Notes: generated by a model from the letters alone, not told the origin. A stretch of 64,000 bases of DNA from Chryseobacterium sp. (GCF_019236175.1 NZ_JAFAJM010000009.1:310001-374000), one strand, 5' to 3'. Shown: positions 40,828 to 49,907, counted from the stretch's first letter. Numbers and translations are program-made.

Positions 40828-42969
40828 ATGAAGAATATTTCATCGGTATTATTAATTTCTGCTTTGGCGTTCAATCAATCTTGTACTACAATGAAAAAAA
40901 CCGATATTCAACAGGAACTTCCTGCCCCTGATCCATCTTTATCTTCAAATCCTTTCATGAAGAAAAGTAAGCTTCAATATGAAGCTCCGGAATTTGACAA
41001 AATTAAAAATGAGCATTTTAAACCTGCTTTTGATTTCGGATTAAAACAACATGAAGCCGAAATTATCAAAATTGCCAACAATCCGGCAGCCCCTACTTTC
41101 GAGAATACAATCGTAGCCCTTGAAAAAAGCGGTGAAGTATTAAGAAGAGCACAAATTGTTTTTTCTAACTTAACAAGTGCAAATACCAATCCTACATTAC
41201 AGGCATTGGATGAAGAATATGCTCCTATTTTTGCAGCACATTCCGATAAAATGTATCTGAATGAAAACCTGTATAACAGAATAAAGTCTATTAAAGAAGA
41301 CGGACTTGATCCTGAAAGCAAAAGACTGGTACAGTTTTATAAACAAAATTTTGAAATTGCAGGAGCTAATCTTTCTGCAGCTGACAAAGAAAAATTAAAG
41401 CAGATTAACCAGGAACTGGCTTCACTTTCTACTCAATATTCCAATAAATTACTGGAAGCGAGAAAACAAGGCGGGGTATTTTTTTCTGATGCTAAAGAAC
41501 TGGACGGACTTTCTGCCGATGAAATCGCTGCTGCTGCTGCCGATGCTAAAACAGCCGGACAACCCGGAAAATATCTTCTGGCTTTACAAAATACAACACA
41601 ACAGCCTCTTTTACAAAATTTAAAAAACAGAGCCACAAGAGAAAAATTATTCAAAGCTTCGTGGTCGAGAGCAGAAAAAGGAGATGCTAATGATACCCGG
41701 GAAACTATTGAAAAACTGGCTAAACTGAGACTTAAAAAAGCACAAATCCTGGGTAAAAAGAATTTTGCAGAATGGAAGCTTCAGGATCAGATGGCAAAAA
41801 CTCCGGAAGCAGCAACTAAACTCATGAATCAGATTGCTACTCCTGCAGTAGAAACAGCCGCAAGGGAAGCAAAAGATATTCAGGATCTTATTGATCAGCA
41901 AAAAGGTGGGTTCAAGGTAGAACCATGGGACTGGAACTTCTATGCTGAACAGGTCAGAAAAGCTAAATTCGATCTTGATGAAAGTGAAATAAAGCCATAT
42001 TTTGAAATTACAACAGTCCTTGAAAAAGGAGTATTCTTCGCTGCTGAAAAATTCTACGGACTTACTTTCAAAAAAAGAACAGATCTTCCGGTTTACCATC
42101 CTGATGTTGTTACTTATGAAGTTTTTGATCATGATGGAAAATCTATCGCTATTTATTATCTGGACTTTTACACAAGAGATTCTAAAAACGGAGGAGCCTG
42201 GATGAGCAACTTCGTTGAACAATCATATTTAATGGGCACAAAACCAGTTATTGTAAACTGCTACAATTATCAGAAGCCTGCTCCGGGAAAACCTTCATTA
42301 ATCAGCTTTGATGATGTTTCTACGATCTTCCATGAATTTGGTCACTCTATCCACGGAATGTTTGCCAGCCAGAAATATCCATCTCTGTCAGGAACAAATG
42401 TTCCGAGAGACTTTGTAGAATTTCCTTCACAAATTAATGAGCATTGGGCTTTAGATCCTATTGTTCTGAAGAATTATGCGGTGCATTATCAAACCAAACA
42501 GCCTATTCCTCAAACCCTGGTAGAAAAAATCAAAAAAGCGTCGACTTTCAATCAGGGATATATGACTACCGAACTGGTTTCTGCTGCTGAATTGGATATG
42601 GACTGGCATACAGTAAACAACGAAAATCAGTTTATTCCTGTTCTGGATTTTGAAAAGCAATCTTTAGCCAGTCATGGGTTTAACCTGGCAACAGTACCTC
42701 CAAGATACCACACGCCTTATTTTGCTCATATCTGGGGCGGCGGATATTCAGCAGGGTATTATGCCTACTTATGGTCAGAAACACTGGATAATGATGCATG
42801 GGAATGGATCAGTAAAAACGGAGGACTTACCCAAGAAAATGGTGACCGTTTCAGAAAATATATTCTGTCTGTAGGAAATTCTGTAGACCTGAACCAGGCA
42901 TTCAGAGATTTCACAGGACATGATCCGGATATCAAGCCATTGTTAAGAAACAGAGGTTTTATTAAATAA
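40828..42969 (+). CDS. M3-family peptidyl-dipeptidase (Dcp-like), lipoprotein signal
   Basis: 713-residue zinc oligopeptidase. The M3 active site is FHEFGHSIHGMF (His502, Glu503, His506), with the downstream Glu in EFPSQINEHW, as expected for the HExxH...E set. C-terminal signatures include WGGGYSAGYYAYLWSETLDNDAW, typical of Dcp-type enzymes. The N-terminus MKNISSVLLISALAFNQSCTT is a lipoprotein signal with Cys19, so the enzyme is probably exported and tethered, unlike the cytosolic E. coli Dcp. It would release dipeptides from oligopeptides. A terminator follows. Confidence 0.92.
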   Translation: MKNISSVLLISALAFNQSCTTMKKTDIQQELPAPDPSLSSNPFMKKSKLQYEAPEFDKIKNEHFKPAFDFGLKQHEAEIIKIANNPAAPTFENTIVALEKSGEVLRRAQIVFSNLTSANTNPTLQALDEEYAPIFAAHSDKMYLNENLYNRIKSIKEDGLDPESKRLVQFYKQNFEIAGANLSAADKEKLKQINQELASLSTQYSNKLLEARKQGGVFFSDAKELDGLSADEIAAAAADAKTAGQPGKYLLALQNTTQQPLLQNLKNRATREKLFKASWSRAEKGDANDTRETIEKLAKLRLKKAQILGKKNFAEWKLQDQMAKTPEAATKLMNQIATPAVETAAREAKDIQDLIDQQKGGFKVEPWDWNFYAEQVRKAKFDLDESEIKPYFEITTVLEKGVFFAAEKFYGLTFKKRTDLPVYHPDVVTYEVFDHDGKSIAIYYLDFYTRDSKNGGAWMSNFVEQSYLMGTKPVIVNCYNYQKPAPGKPSLISFDDVSTIFHEFGHSIHGMFASQKYPSLSGTNVPRDFVEFPSQINEHWALDPIVLKNYAVHYQTKQPIPQTLVEKIKKASTFNQGYMTTELVSAAELDMDWHTVNNENQFIPVLDFEKQSLASHGFNLATVPPRYHTPYFAHIWGGGYSAGYYAYLWSETLDNDAWEWISKNGGLTQENGDRFRKYILSVGNSVDLNQAFRDFTGHDPDIKPLLRNRGFIK

Positions 42970-42975
42970 TAGATA

Positions 42976-43010
42976 CAGAAGCAGTCTTTACAGATTGCTT
43001 CTTTTATTTT
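42976..43010 (+). terminator. Terminator after the M3 peptidase gene
   Basis: GAAGCA / TGCTTC stem with partial inner pairing, followed by TTTTATTTT. Confidence 0.65.
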
Positions 43011-43067
43011 CCGCCAGTACGATTATCAGAAGAGTAAAAAAGCAGATCTGTTTATCCTGATATTCCT

Positions 43068-43075
43068 TATTTTTG
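43068..43075 (+). promoter_or_regulatory. -7 box TATTTTTG for the YchJ-like gene
   Basis: Exact TAnnTTTG. Its last bases form an in-frame TTG (43073) that is not the start; the ATG is 30 bases further on. Confidence 0.65.
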
Positions 43076-43105
43076 CAGCTTAGAATTTTTAATACCAGTC
43101 AATAT

Positions 43106-43486
43106 ATGAATTGTCCCTGCTGTTCAGGAAAATCTTACGAAGAATGTTGTAAGCCTTATCATACCGGAGAAAAACATGCGCCTACTGCCGAAGCATTGAT
43201 GCGTTCCAGGTTTTCAGCTTTTGCCATTCCCAACGGTGACTATTTAATGGAAACTACCCTTCCCGGAAAACGGAAATATCATAATAAACGGGATCTTCAG
43301 GAATGGGGGGAAATCAATGAATGGACCAGGCTCGAAATTATACAGACTCCTGCTCTTAATCATGTAGAGTTTAAAGCTTATTATACTGATCAGGACGCTC
43401 ATCCGCAAATTCACCACGAGTTTTCAGTGTTCCAGAAAATGCATGAACGCTGGTATTATGTTTCAGGGGAATTTTTAGATGAATAG
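43106..43486 (+). CDS. YchJ-like SEC-C motif protein
   Basis: 126 residues from the ATG at 43106. A TTG 33 bases upstream is part of the -7 box and is rejected. The N-terminus MNCPCCSGKSYEECCKPYHTGEKHAPTAEALMRSRFSAF is the YchJ/UPF0225 signature with a zinc-binding SEC-C cluster (CPC-CxGxxxxxCC). The rest (LEIIQTPALNHVEFKAYY...HHEFSVFQKMHERWYYVSGEF) is an NTF2-like domain of the same family. A cytosolic protein of unknown role. Five bases before the next gene, so probably cotranscribed. Confidence 0.88.
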   Translation: MNCPCCSGKSYEECCKPYHTGEKHAPTAEALMRSRFSAFAIPNGDYLMETTLPGKRKYHNKRDLQEWGEINEWTRLEIIQTPALNHVEFKAYYTDQDAHPQIHHEFSVFQKMHERWYYVSGEFLDE

Positions 43487-43491
43487 ATACT

Positions 43492-44088
43492 ATGAAGAAA
43501 AATTTTATTTACACATGCCTGTTTATGGTATGCAGTCTCAGTTTTTTCAAAGCACAGACCGAAAGAGACAAAAATGAGGTTTCAGCGGCTGTCACTGATA
43601 TCTTAAAAGGTTTTCAGACTAAAGACGGTGAGATGATCAATAAATATGTAGACCAGACCTATGGAGTGGGTGTCCTTTTTAAAAGTGGCGGAGATCTAGG
43701 ATTCGTTTTAAATGAAGATATTGATTTCAGTATGCCACTGGGATATATTCAAAAAACATGGAATATCAGAAACCAGTTTCCAATACAATTTGGTGATGCC
43801 AACGGTGGATATGATACAAAAAATAAAAGATGGATAAAAGAAGGTTTATTTGTTCAGTTTAACTCTAACGCTGTTAATGATTACGTCAATCATTTTTTAG
43901 ATAGAGAGTCTTTAAAAGATCAGCCTGTCTTTAAAATCAATTCAGATTCCAACAATGTGGTTTTCGTAACACTTGCTGAAAACAGCAAAGAAAAAGCTCC
44001 CATCAACGGGTTCAGATTTGTGATGACTAAAATCGGAGGTAAGTGGCTCCTTACTTTCATTGATGTCACAGAATATAATGCAGACTAA
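43492..44088 (+). CDS. Exported protein of unknown function
   Basis: 198 residues with a signal peptide ending FFKAQ. The mature part has an NTF2-like look: VSAAVTDILKGFQTKDGEMINKYVDQTYGVGVLFKSGG at the front and GFRFVMTKIGGKWLLTFIDVTEYNAD at the end, similar to the final strands of SnoaL-type folds. This is only a fold resemblance. The gene follows ychJ by five bases and ends before a hairpin terminator, so the two make one unit; no functional link is known. Confidence 0.65.
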   Translation: MKKNFIYTCLFMVCSLSFFKAQTERDKNEVSAAVTDILKGFQTKDGEMINKYVDQTYGVGVLFKSGGDLGFVLNEDIDFSMPLGYIQKTWNIRNQFPIQFGDANGGYDTKNKRWIKEGLFVQFNSNAVNDYVNHFLDRESLKDQPVFKINSDSNNVVFVTLAENSKEKAPINGFRFVMTKIGGKWLLTFIDVTEYNAD

Positions 44089-44146
44089 AATTGCGGGATA
44101 AACTATCAATAAAAGATTTCCCCTCTAACAGGAAAATATTAACAAT

Positions 44147-44176
44147 AAAAGACGCTATTCTGAAGAAAGCGTCTTT
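44147..44176 (+). terminator. Terminator after the ychJ unit
   Basis: AAAAGACGCT / AGCGTCTTTT stem around ATTCTGAAGA. Confidence 0.85.
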
Positions 44177-44186
44177 TGTATGTTTT

Positions 44187-44238
44187 GGGCTAAAGCCAAT
44201 GGAATTTTTTTCCGTTTTTAAACGGGCTAAAACCCGTT
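44187..44238. repeat. REP-like GGGCTAAA palindromic element
   Basis: GGGCTAAAGCC (44187-44197) and then AACGGGCTAAAACCCGTT (44221-44238), the second matching the terminator core at 17536-17553 in 17 of 18 bases. It lies between the ychJ terminator and the slyD terminator, outside any gene. Confidence 0.55.
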
Positions 44239-44247
44239 TCTATTGAG

Positions 44248-44278
44248 CAAAAAAATGTCCGAAAAACCGGACATTTAT
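44248..44278 (-). terminator. Terminator after slyD
   Basis: AAATGTCCG / CGGACATTT stem (one inner base bulged) with a T run on the minus strand. Confidence 0.8.
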
Positions 44279-44285
44279 ATAATTT

Positions 44286-44786
44286 TTAGTGAGCGTCTGT
44301 TCCGTCAATTCCATGAGCATGACCATGTGCCAATTCCTCTTCTGTTGCAGGACGTGTATTCAGAACTTCCACCTGGAAATCTAAAACTTTACCCGCCATT
44401 GGGTGGTTTAGGTCTGCTACAACAACTTCCGGTGTTACTTCTACTACGAATGCCTGAAAATTATTTCCCTGATTATCAGACAAAGGTAAGATTGCTCCAA
44501 TTGGAGGCACTCCTGATTCTTTAAACATATCGATAGGTAGCTGTGCAATAGCATCCGGCTGTCTTTCCCCGTAAGCTTCTTCAGGCTGAATAGTAAAAGC
44601 CGCTTTATCACCAGCTTTTAAACCTAAGATATTTTGTTCAAACTTTGGAATCATCATTCCTACACCGTACAAAAATGTAAGTGGATTTTCTGCTGTTGTT
44701 TCTTCTACAAGAACCTTACTTCCATCTGCTTCTATTGTGTGTAGGATGTATTTTACAGCTACAACGTGATTGTTTTCAATTGTCAT
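44286..44786 (-). CDS. SlyD-like FKBP-type peptidyl-prolyl isomerase
   Basis: 166 residues from the ATG at 44786. The start at the upstream GTG (44816) would add a basic tail and is less likely. The FKBP domain begins NHVVAVKYILHTIEADGSKVLVEETTAENPLTFLYGVGMMIPKFEQNILGLKAGDKAAFTIQPEEAYGER. An insert-in-flap segment follows (about 75-130), and the C-terminus ends EELAHGHAHGIDGTDAH, a short His-rich tail as in SlyD, which can bind nickel. Acts as a prolyl isomerase and chaperone in the cytosol. A TATATTTG box lies 41 bases upstream. Confidence 0.9.
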   Translation of the reverse strand: MTIENNHVVAVKYILHTIEADGSKVLVEETTAENPLTFLYGVGMMIPKFEQNILGLKAGDKAAFTIQPEEAYGERQPDAIAQLPIDMFKESGVPPIGAILPLSDNQGNNFQAFVVEVTPEVVVADLNHPMAGKVLDFQVEVLNTRPATEEELAHGHAHGIDGTDAH

Positions 44787-44827
44787 ATTTTTCTTTTTTT
44801 TCGTGAGTCTTTTCACGATTAATGATA

Positions 44828-44835
44828 CAAATATA
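44828..44835 (-). promoter_or_regulatory. -7 box TATATTTG for slyD
   Basis: Exact TAnnTTTG on the minus strand, 41 bases before the ATG at 44786. Confidence 0.6.
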
Positions 44836-44889
44836 CTGTTTTTTGAAATGATTGTTTCAGAGGAAAGAATCTTAAAACCTCATCCTGTT

Positions 44890-45138
44890 TTACTTTCCTG
44901 TCTTTTCATCGCGTTTCTTTTGTCTCAGGACAAAAAGATACAAACTCTCTACTTTGGTTCTTGCCCATGGTGTTTTTCTCAAAAACTTCAGAGAAGAACT
45001 GATACTTGGGTTATCTGTAAAACATTTTATATTAATCTGCTCACCCAGTTTTCCGAAACCTTCGTAGTATTCTACCAGTTCTTCCAGGATGGCATCAAGT
45101 CTTTTCCCGTGTAAAGGATCTTTTGATTTTTCTTCCAT
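44890..45138 (-). CDS. VF530-family small DNA-binding protein
   Basis: 82 residues: KDPLHGKRLDAILEELVEYYEGFGKLGEQINIKCFTDNPSISSSLKFLRKTPWARTKVESLYLF. This is the VF530/DUF2132 family, whose structure is a compact helical fold described as DNA-binding. The TPWAR-KVE segment is the hallmark. The tail is basic (RQKKRDEKTGK). Monocistronic and divergent from the 50-residue basic protein. The exact role is unknown. Confidence 0.88.
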   Translation of the reverse strand: MEEKSKDPLHGKRLDAILEELVEYYEGFGKLGEQINIKCFTDNPSISSSLKFLRKTPWARTKVESLYLFVLRQKKRDEKTGK

Positions 45139-45205
45139 AACACAGTAAAATTAAAACATTTTATCAGACTTAGCGACTAAAATTGTTTACAGTCTTAATC
45201 TTTAG

Positions 45206-45213
45206 TATTTTTG
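45206..45213 (+). promoter_or_regulatory. -7 box TATTTTTG for the small basic protein
   Basis: Exact TAnnTTTG with a TTG at 45183-45185, 20 bases upstream. Its end forms an in-frame TTG (45211) that is not the start. Confidence 0.65.
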
Positions 45214-45258
45214 ATAAAGCTATTTTTTACCCATAAAAAATATTTTGCAACACATCAT

Positions 45259-45411
45259 ATGAGCAAAAACAACGAAGCAAACAGGAAAAAAAACAAAAAG
45301 AAAATTGATCAGAAAAAACGTAAAGTACAAAATGCAGAAGCAGAAAGGAAAGCACGGTTAAAACAAATCCGGGAAGATTTTAAAGCCAGAGAAATCGATA
45401 ATGAACTATAA
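45259..45411 (+). CDS. 50-residue Lys/Arg-rich protein
   Basis: Begins MSKNNEANRKKNKKK and continues IDQKKRKVQNAEAERKARLKQIREDFKAREIDNEL. About 40 percent of residues are Lys or Arg; the second half is a likely amphipathic helix. Start chosen at the ATG because the in-frame TTG 48 bases upstream lies inside the -7 promoter box. Small basic proteins like this often bind RNA, ribosomes or DNA, but nothing specific is visible. Its neighbours are the DNA-binding VF530 gene (divergent) and sbcDC. The clear promoter supports its being a real gene. Confidence 0.65.
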   Translation: MSKNNEANRKKNKKKIDQKKRKVQNAEAERKARLKQIREDFKAREIDNEL

Positions 45412-45559
45412 AATCATTTTGGTTACCAACAGGATTATTTTGAATAAATGATCCGAGTAATTCTGTTCTCTTATTCTTTTCCTGTTGATAATCTGAAATT
45501 TTCAGTTTTTGCCGCCCATGTTTTATCGGAAAAAATCCGATAGTACACTTCATCATCTA

Positions 45560-45567
45560 TATATTTG
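45560..45567 (+). promoter_or_regulatory. -7 box TATATTTG for sbcDC
   Basis: Exact TAnnTTTG. Its final TTG at 45565 is in frame with sbcD but is not the start; the ATG is 33 bases further on. Confidence 0.65.
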
Positions 45568-45600
45568 AACCTTTGTCTTTTTGTTCCTTACCTTTACAGT

Positions 45601-46806
45601 ATGAAAATTCTGCATACGGCCGACTGGCATTTAGGCAAACGACTGGATCGCTTTTCCCGACTGGAAGAGCAAATACCGGTTATGGAGGAAATTATAGGAA
45701 TAGCTGATGAAGAGAAAGTAGATCTTGTTCTCGTTGCCGGTGATCTTTTTGATAGTTTTAATCCGGGTGTAGATGCTATTGAACTTTTTTATAAAACACT
45801 GAAGCGTTTATCTCAAAACGGAAAGCGCCCTGTCATAGCTATTTCGGGGAATCATGATTCTCCCAGCCTTATCAGCGCACCGGATCCTTTAGCAAGGGAA
45901 TGCGGGATTATTTTAATAGGGCATCCGAAAGCTGAAGTTCTTCCTTTTGATACAGATTATTTTAAAATCTCAGAATCCAGACCGGGATTTATTGAATTAA
46001 GTATTCAGCATCTCGGCTTTCCGGTAAGGGTTCTCCATATGCCTTTTGCCAATGAAATCCGTTTAAAGGAATATTTTGGGGAAAATAAAGAAGAGGAGAT
46101 CAACAAGGTACTGTCAGAAACCTGGAAAAAACTTGCTGATGAGTTCTGTGATGAATCGGGAGTCAATCTCCTGACTGCTCATTTGTATATGAATAAAAAA
46201 GACGCCGAAATTCTGGAAGAACCTGAAGGGGAAAAGCCTATCAAAATCGGAAATGCAGATCTTATTTATTCAGATATTATTCCTGATCAGATTCAATATA
46301 CAGCCTTAGGCCATCTGCATGCTTTTCAAAATATCGGAACGGCAGAAAAACCCGTTATTTATTCATCATCTCCTTTATGTTACAGCTTTAGTGAAGCAGG
46401 GCAGAAAAAATATGTCTCGATTATTAATGCCGAACCCGGAAAACCCGTCAGTTTTGAAAAGAAAATTTTGAAAAGCGGGAGAAGTCTTGTACGAAAGACC
46501 TTCACATCCGTAGAAGACACTATTTGGTGGCTTAAAGAAAATCAAAATACATTTATTGAACTGACTCTCGAAAGTGAAACTTTTTTAACTGCCGATGAAA
46601 GAAAGCGGATCCATCAAACCCATAACGGAATTGTACATCTTATTCCAAAAGTAAAAAGCCAGGTAACAACTGATCAAAAGGAGCATGAAATAAATCTAAA
46701 TCAGGATATAGGAGTATTATTTAAAGATTATTTCAAATCTAAAAACGGAGGCCAGGAAGCCAATGAAGAACTGATCAATTTATTTAATGAAATATTAAAT
46801 ACCTAA
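45601..46806 (+). CDS. sbcD: Exonuclease subunit SbcD
   Basis: Nuclease subunit of the SbcCD (Mre11-Rad50-like) complex, which cuts DNA hairpins and protein-blocked ends. The 401 residues from the ATG at 45601 start MKILHTADWHLGKRL with metal ligands Asp8 and His10. Then come VLVAGDLFD, ISGNHDSP, LLTAHLYM and TALGHLHAFQ, the phosphoesterase motifs in order. The longer TTG start lies in the promoter box. The stop is three bases before sbcC, the standard operon. Confidence 0.94.
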   Translation: MKILHTADWHLGKRLDRFSRLEEQIPVMEEIIGIADEEKVDLVLVAGDLFDSFNPGVDAIELFYKTLKRLSQNGKRPVIAISGNHDSPSLISAPDPLARECGIILIGHPKAEVLPFDTDYFKISESRPGFIELSIQHLGFPVRVLHMPFANEIRLKEYFGENKEEEINKVLSETWKKLADEFCDESGVNLLTAHLYMNKKDAEILEEPEGEKPIKIGNADLIYSDIIPDQIQYTALGHLHAFQNIGTAEKPVIYSSSPLCYSFSEAGQKKYVSIINAEPGKPVSFEKKILKSGRSLVRKTFTSVEDTIWWLKENQNTFIELTLESETFLTADERKRIHQTHNGIVHLIPKVKSQVTTDQKEHEINLNQDIGVLFKDYFKSKNGGQEANEELINLFNEILNT

Positions 46807-46809
46807 GCT

Positions 46810-49800
46810 ATGATTCCTATCCAACTAACCATTGAAGGGCTGTATTCTTACCAGGAACGCCAGACTATTGATTTCAGAAGTCTCACCGAAGCCGGATTAT
46901 TTGGTATTTTCGGGGCGGTAGGCTCCGGAAAATCATCTGTACTTGAGGCTATTTCTTTTGCATTATATGGCGAAACGGAACGTCTGAATCTGCGTGATAA
47001 AAGAGCTTATAATATGATGAATCTGAAGTCAAACAGCTCTTATATAGCGTTTGATTTTGTGAATTATGAGAATAAACTTTTCCGTGCTTCCCGTGATTTT
47101 AAAAGAAATTCAAAAAAATTTGAGGAAGTAAAGCCCAATCCCGTTACTTTTTATGAGCATATAAATGGCAAATGGGTTCCTCTGGAGCATTCGAACGCGG
47201 AAAACATTATCGGTTTAAGCTATTCCAACTTCAAAAGAACCATCATCATTCCGCAGGGACAGTTCAAAGAATTTCTTGAATTGGGTGCCGCGGAAAGAAC
47301 AAATATGATGAAAGAAATCTTTCATCTTCAAAAGTTTGATCTTCAAAACAATGTTTCCGCACTTAATACAAAAAACAGGTCGGAGCTCGATCAGCTGGAA
47401 GGTCAGCTGAAGGGTTTTGAAGAGGTTAATGGGGAAAAGATTCAGCAAGAAAAAGAACTTTTAGCGGAAGAACAAAAAAAGCTGGTTCAGGCCAATGAAA
47501 AGTTTGAACAGATTTCTCATACTTATCAACAACTGAAAAATCTAAAAACTGATTTTGAAAGTTTAAAACAAAACAGGGAAAGCTTCAGTAAACTATCCGA
47601 ACAAAAGTCCCGGATGGATGCTTTGGAGATACAAACGGAACTCTATGATCGTATTTACAGAGTTTTCAATCCTTTGATTATTGAAAAAAATAAGCTTTCT
47701 AAAGAGATCGCGGATAAACAGATTGAAAAGGAAAGCCAAAATAAAAATTTACGGGAAACTGAGAAAAGTTTCCATATCATCAAGGAACAGCTTTCTGTTC
47801 TTGAGCCGCAGTTTAAAGCATTAGACCAATCCAGAATACGGGAAAATGATCTGAGCCTTATTGTACAAATTCTCAAATCTTCTGATGAGATCAAAATTCT
47901 TAAAGAAAGGACTCAAAAAGGTTCTGAAAAAGTAATTGAGGTTGAAACCGCCAGGGAAATTACCCAGAAAAAAATCATTGAATTATCTAAAAGCATTGAA
48001 GTTTTAAAAGAACAGAAAATCGATGTGACTTTACTTACCTATGTCGGCCATTGGTTTATTCAACATAAAAATTTAAAAAAATCAGAGCAGGAACAAGCTG
48101 AAAAAAATAAAAAAATACATCAACAGATTGATTTCGTTTCCGAAGAGCTAAAGCTATTTAACTTTAAAGACAGCTTTAAGGAAGACTTCAAAGATGAACG
48201 GGAAATTCTGGAAACCAGGAAAAAAGAATATTCACAAAAGCTGGATCATTTAAAAGTCCAGAAAGAACTTTCTCATTTTGCCAGCGCCCTTCACGATGGA
48301 GAAAACTGCCCGCTTTGCGGATCTAAGGAACATCCTCATATTGTAGAGTTTCAGGATGTACATACGGAACTTCAGGAACTTCAGGGAAAGATCTCTGCAA
48401 CAGAACAGGAAGTGCTAAAAATTCAAAAGCAGGAAGCTGAAATTGAAAAAATTCTGGACAGAAAAAAAATATTTGAAGAGCAGTTTATTACAGAGCAAAA
48501 ATCGTTACATCAAATCCGGAAAGAGACTGAACATCATATTCAGCAATTTATATGGAAACAATTCAGCCCTGACCGTGAAGATGAATTCGAGAAAAAAAGA
48601 GCGGATTCTTTTGCTTTAGACAAAAAGATTGAAGAAATCGAACAGAATATTACTTCAGAGCGCGAAGCATTAGATAAAGAAGCTAAACTTTCAGAAAAGT
48701 ATAAAACAGCGCTTGAAACTTTTAAACTAGAAGAGGCTACAAAGCAGGAACAGATTAATATGAACCGTTCTAATCTTAAAATTCTAAGCTGGAATGATTA
48801 TGAACAGGAGAACGTCTCTGCAATTGAAGAAGCGTATCAAAAACTGGTACAACTCAATACTGAAACGGAACATAATTATCAGAAGGCCTCTCAACAGGAA
48901 AAAATTCTGGCTCCAAAACTGGCGGAACAAAAAGCCATTGTCGGTCAGGCTGAAAAACAAATTTCAGAATTGGAAAAAAAGATTTCAGATAATAAGGCAA
49001 CCATTCACAAAGCATTAACTGAACAGCATTTCACAGATTTTAAAGAAATCGAAAACATTCTGCTTCAGCAAATCAATATTGAGAATACCAGAATCCAAAT
49101 TCAACAATTCAAAATTGATTTTGAGACCTTAAAAAAAGTTATTGAAGGAATGGAGCTAAAGCTTAAAGATCTTTCATTCGATGACGAACAATTCTCTTTA
49201 ACCGAAAAGCGATTCAGCGAAACTCAGCTTGAATTGAAACAAATCAATGATTCTGTTGTTAAAATGAATGCTGAAATAGAACGATTGGAGAAAGAGTTTC
49301 ATAAAAAAAGAGAGCTTCTTAAACAGCTTACAGCTCTTCAAAAACGTTCTGACAATCTCAAACTGATGATGAATCTATTCAAAGGGGCAGGTTTCGTACA
49401 GTATGTATCCTCTATTTATCTGAGACAATTATGCGACCATGCCAATGTACGCTTCCACAGAATGACCAGAAATCAGCTGAGCCTGCAGCTTAATGAAAAT
49501 AATGAATTTGAAATTATTGATTACCTCAACGAAGGACGAAACAGAAGTGTAAAAACACTTTCGGGAGGACAGGCTTTTCAGGTATCTTTAAGCCTTGCTC
49601 TGGCTTTGGCCGAAAGTGTTCAGGCTAATGCACAGGCTGACAAAAACTTTTTCTTTATTGACGAAGGTTTTGGAACTCAGGATACAGAATCTGTCAATAT
49701 TGTATTTGAAACTTTAACCAATCTGATGAAAGAAAACAGGATTGTAGGAGTAATTTCACATGTGGAAGAACTTAAAGAAAAAATTCCGACTGCACTCAAT

Positions 49801-49845
49801 ATTATTAAAGATGAAGAAAGAGGAAGCCTGATTGAGATTATTTAA
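46810..49845 (+). CDS. sbcC: Exonuclease subunit SbcC
   Basis: Rad50-like ATPase partner of SbcD. The 1011-residue protein has a Walker A loop GAVGSGKSS (35-43), then two long coiled-coil arms. In between, at Cys500-Pro-Leu-Cys503 (CPLCGSKEHP), is the zinc hook that joins two molecules. The C-terminal ATPase half has the signature LSGGQAFQVSLSLALALA and Walker B FFFIDEGFGTQD, plus an ISHVEEL switch. Length is typical. Confidence 0.95.
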   Translation: MIPIQLTIEGLYSYQERQTIDFRSLTEAGLFGIFGAVGSGKSSVLEAISFALYGETERLNLRDKRAYNMMNLKSNSSYIAFDFVNYENKLFRASRDFKRNSKKFEEVKPNPVTFYEHINGKWVPLEHSNAENIIGLSYSNFKRTIIIPQGQFKEFLELGAAERTNMMKEIFHLQKFDLQNNVSALNTKNRSELDQLEGQLKGFEEVNGEKIQQEKELLAEEQKKLVQANEKFEQISHTYQQLKNLKTDFESLKQNRESFSKLSEQKSRMDALEIQTELYDRIYRVFNPLIIEKNKLSKEIADKQIEKESQNKNLRETEKSFHIIKEQLSVLEPQFKALDQSRIRENDLSLIVQILKSSDEIKILKERTQKGSEKVIEVETAREITQKKIIELSKSIEVLKEQKIDVTLLTYVGHWFIQHKNLKKSEQEQAEKNKKIHQQIDFVSEELKLFNFKDSFKEDFKDEREILETRKKEYSQKLDHLKVQKELSHFASALHDGENCPLCGSKEHPHIVEFQDVHTELQELQGKISATEQEVLKIQKQEAEIEKILDRKKIFEEQFITEQKSLHQIRKETEHHIQQFIWKQFSPDREDEFEKKRADSFALDKKIEEIEQNITSEREALDKEAKLSEKYKTALETFKLEEATKQEQINMNRSNLKILSWNDYEQENVSAIEEAYQKLVQLNTETEHNYQKASQQEKILAPKLAEQKAIVGQAEKQISELEKKISDNKATIHKALTEQHFTDFKEIENILLQQINIENTRIQIQQFKIDFETLKKVIEGMELKLKDLSFDDEQFSLTEKRFSETQLELKQINDSVVKMNAEIERLEKEFHKKRELLKQLTALQKRSDNLKLMMNLFKGAGFVQYVSSIYLRQLCDHANVRFHRMTRNQLSLQLNENNEFEIIDYLNEGRNRSVKTLSGGQAFQVSLSLALALAESVQANAQADKNFFFIDEGFGTQDTESVNIVFETLTNLMKENRIVGVISHVEELKEKIPTALNIIKDEERGSLIEII

Positions 49846-49870
49846 GAGCTAAAATTCAGTTTTATAATAT

Positions 49871-49905
49871 AAAAACCGCCATTGAAAATTTCACCGGCGG
49901 TTTTA
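49871..49905. terminator. Terminator between sbcC and the first LLM gene
   Basis: AACCGCC / GGCGGTT arms around ATTGAAAATTTCACC. It is a diverged copy of the terminator at 51272-51307. Confidence 0.8.
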
Positions 49906-49907
49906 TT

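Noticed and set aside
41647..42222. 191-codon open frame on the minus strand
   Set aside because: Lies fully inside the M3 peptidase gene on the opposite strand; composition is a shadow of the real codons (Phe/Ser/Cys-rich) with no domain and no promoter.
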